Assembly (NCBI GenBank): GCA_028701945.1
Contig: JAQVPT010000033.1
Location: forward strand, 1-17,391
Length of the DNA stretch: 17,391 nt
Origin: Bacteroidales bacterium
GTDB taxonomy: Bacteria; Bacteroidota; Bacteroidia; Bacteroidales; ML635J-15
Reading direction: 5' to 3'
In this document: positions 16,160-17,391 of the stretch, in pieces
How positions within the stretch are numbered: the first letter of the stretch is position 1
Layout: every line of letters begins with the position of its first letter
Notes under the pieces: model-generated
What the model was told of the DNA's origin: nothing
Database searches by the model: none
The model's input: the letters and a program-made list of their open reading frames with translations, nothing else
Made by a program: the position numbers and the translations under genes

Positions 16160-16356
16160 GGCAAACGCACACTTTTCTTTTGTCATGATTTTTGGATTGC
16201 TATGCACCAAAAAGTCATGCCAAAAGAGATTCATCTGCATATTTTAACACTTTACTTTCACTACGTTCAGTCAAAGTTTAAAATAAATGAGTCCTTCAGA
16301 CTCAAAATCATTATAAACATTTAAAATTATTGGAATAAAGAAAGTATGCGTTTGCC
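16160..16356 (+). repeat. Three-hairpin dispersed element, copy B, with terminal inverted repeats
   Basis: GGCAAACGCA (16160-16169) and TGCGTTTGCC (16347-16356) are perfect terminal inverted repeats, extendable to about 20 bp with one change and one gap. Inside are hairpin 1 (16177-16195 with 16207-16226), hairpin 2 (TTTTAACACTTTAC 16242-16255 with GTCAAAGTTTAAAA 16270-16283, loop TTTCACTACGTTCA) and hairpin 3 (TGAGTC 16288-16293 with GACTCA 16299-16304). CTA lies directly outside both ends (16157-16159 and 16357-16359), a possible 3-bp target duplication. Order and spacing match copy A at 3036-3200. Confidence 0.75.
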
Positions 16357-16415
16357 CTAAATAAAACTACCTGGTTTTCAACACTTAAACCGACTGCAAG
16401 TAACACATAAACACC

Positions 16416-16443
16416 ATAATAATAATAATAATAATAATAATAA
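16416..16443. repeat. ATA trinucleotide microsatellite
   Basis: There are 28 bases of uninterrupted ATA repeats, a little over nine units, flanked by CACC (16412-16415) and GGTG (16444-16447), which are complementary. It is non-coding. Confidence 0.9.
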
Positions 16444-16565
16444 GGTGAATAAAGCATTTCAACAAGGCTCAATGTAACACTTTAGTTTTGACGTTTTAGC
16501 TGCACTGAGCTCGTAAACTCGGTTCTTGCGAACACTAAATAACCATTAAAGTGTTTTGAAAAATC

Positions 16566-17391
16566 TTATGATTTTAGTTTTGCTGCTTGTTCATTAAGAA
16601 TTTTAATTTTTGCTTCTGCATCGGACTGTTTTTTACGCTCAACTTCAATAACATCTTTGGGAGCATTGTTAACAAATCGATCATTGCTAAGCTTTTTCAT
16701 AACAGAGTTTAAAAATCCTTGAGTATATTTTAGTTCCTCTTCAATTTTTTTGATTTCTTCATCTTTATCAATTAAATTGTCTAAAGGGATAAAATATTCA
16801 TGTGCTTTAATTAGGAAACTTGCTGCGTTATCTAATTTAGTATCAATAAATTCGATTTTGTCGAGCTTACCCAATTTTTCGATAATTGAATTAAATTTAG
16901 AATTATATTCGCCATGCTTAACAATATTCAGTTGCAGTTTTTCGCGTATTGGCAAGTTTTTTTCTTGGCGGATATTTCTAATATTTGTAACAACATCCAT
17001 GCAGTCTTCAAACTCTGAAATTATTTTTTTATCAAACTTTTCAATCGCAGGCCATTTTGAAATTACTATTGATTCTACATCCTCATTATTTTTTAGGAAT
17101 TGCCACAATTCTTCGGTAATAAATGGCATAAACGGAGCAATTAGCAAAGTCAGTTTTTTAAAGAACTCTAGACTTTGTTTATAAGTAACAGCATCAATTG
17201 GTTTCTGATATTCAGGTTTAATAATTTCGAGATACCAAGATGAAAAATCGTCTCTAAACAGCTTGTAAACCGTCATTAAAGCCTCGGATAATCTAAAATC
17301 ATCATATTGCGAATTAAGAGTTTCAATAGTTTCGTTTAATTTTGCATCAAACCATTGAAAAGCGATATTTGAGTGTTCAGGTTGCGAAATA
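16566..17391 (-). CDS. valS: Valine--tRNA ligase, C-terminal part (5' end outside window)
   Basis: The visible 274 residues are the anticodon-binding helical domain and the C-terminal coiled-coil of class I valyl-tRNA synthetase, which charges tRNA-Val in the cytoplasm. The frame is open to the right edge of the window; an internal ATG at 17276 is not the start. Diagnostic stretches are FQWFDAKLNE, RLSEALMTVYKLFRDDF and SSWYLEIIKPEYQ, then LIAPFMPFITEELWQ. The end is the valine-specific coiled coil with NDRFVNNAPKDVIEVERKK followed by DAEAKIKILNEQ. The stop codon is TAA at 16566-16568. It is a housekeeping gene of normal C-terminal form, with nothing co-transcribed close downstream. Confidence 0.97.
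   Translation of the reverse strand, partial: ISQPEHSNIAFQWFDAKLNETIETLNSQYDDFRLSEALMTVYKLFRDDFSSWYLEIIKPEYQKPIDAVTYKQSLEFFKKLTLLIAPFMPFITEELWQFLKNNEDVESIVISKWPAIEKFDKKIISEFEDCMDVVTNIRNIRQEKNLPIREKLQLNIVKHGEYNSKFNSIIEKLGKLDKIEFIDTKLDNAASFLIKAHEYFIPLDNLIDKDEEIKKIEEELKYTQGFLNSVMKKLSNDRFVNNAPKDVIEVERKKQSDAEAKIKILNEQAAKLKS

Larger units (their letters stand above)
16120..16528. repeat. Element bounded by 37-bp inverted repeats
   Basis: The left arm, 16120-16156 (beginning CAAGAACCGAGTTTAC), is the reverse complement of the right arm, 16492-16528 (ending AAACTCGGTTCTTG), at 34 of 37 positions. The 335-bp interior holds a complete three-hairpin element (16160-16356) and an ATA microsatellite, and no open frame for a transposase. 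No flanking target duplication is evident outside the arms. Confidence 0.75.
15845..16565. other. Repeat-rich spacer between valS and the transpeptidase-like gene
   Basis: This 721-bp stretch contains no gene that I can support. The part from 15845 to 16119 is AT-rich upstream sequence of the transpeptidase-like gene with the possible promoter. The part from 16120 to 16528 is a nested inverted-repeat element. Just after the valS stop, AACACT (16531-16536) pairs with AGTGTT (16550-16555), but without a following T run, so it is only a weak terminator candidate. Confidence 0.6.

Overview
The window comes from an AT-rich genome of the phylum Bacteroidota. The signs are: SprB-type repeats and a Type IX secretion (T9SS) C-terminal tail on one giant protein; a T9SS-tail-like module inside a second secreted protein; signal peptides ending in a glutamine-type cleavage site (AQ/, GQ/, SQ/); a TPR-LytS histidine kinase; weak Shine-Dalgarno sequences; and TAnnTTTG (-7-like) boxes upstream of every minus-strand gene whose upstream region is visible. 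The order or genus cannot be named from this sequence.

Layout. Bases 1-2728 (+) hold the 3' part of a bacterial alpha-2-macroglobulin gene with an intact thioester motif. Bases 2729-3462 hold no complete gene; they contain a short open stretch that may be a gene remnant and a run of DNA hairpins. Bases 3463-13665 are a co-directional minus-strand block. In transcription order it contains a TPR-LytS sensor kinase and a LytTR response regulator that overlap by 8 bp, a 1710-residue adhesin (seven propeller-type repeats, about 14 SprB repeats plus one degenerate one, T9SS tail), a secreted multidomain protein ending in a complete peptide deformylase domain, and a small six-cysteine secreted protein. 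crcB/fluC (13865-14236, +) is divergent from the kinase. A membrane-anchored, divergent L,D-transpeptidase-like gene (14414-15814, -) converges on it. The window closes with the 3' end of valS (16566 to the right edge, -), separated from the transpeptidase gene by a repeat-rich 720-bp spacer.

How it fits together. Most genes concern the cell envelope: a protease-trapping macroglobulin, a surface adhesin, a peptidoglycan cross-linking-type enzyme and two further exported proteins. The two-component system sits directly upstream of the adhesin on the same strand and is a natural candidate regulator of it, but no operator was identified.

Most notable points: (1) a peptide deformylase catalytic domain with its metal-binding Cys and both His residues, placed at the C-terminus of an exported protein behind a T9SS-tail-like module and an FN3-like domain; (2) a dispersed non-coding element present twice (3036-3200 and 16160-16356), built of three consecutive hairpins whose stems differ between copies while remaining paired; (3) the second copy has its own terminal inverted repeats and lies inside a larger element bounded by 37-bp inverted repeats (16120-16528).
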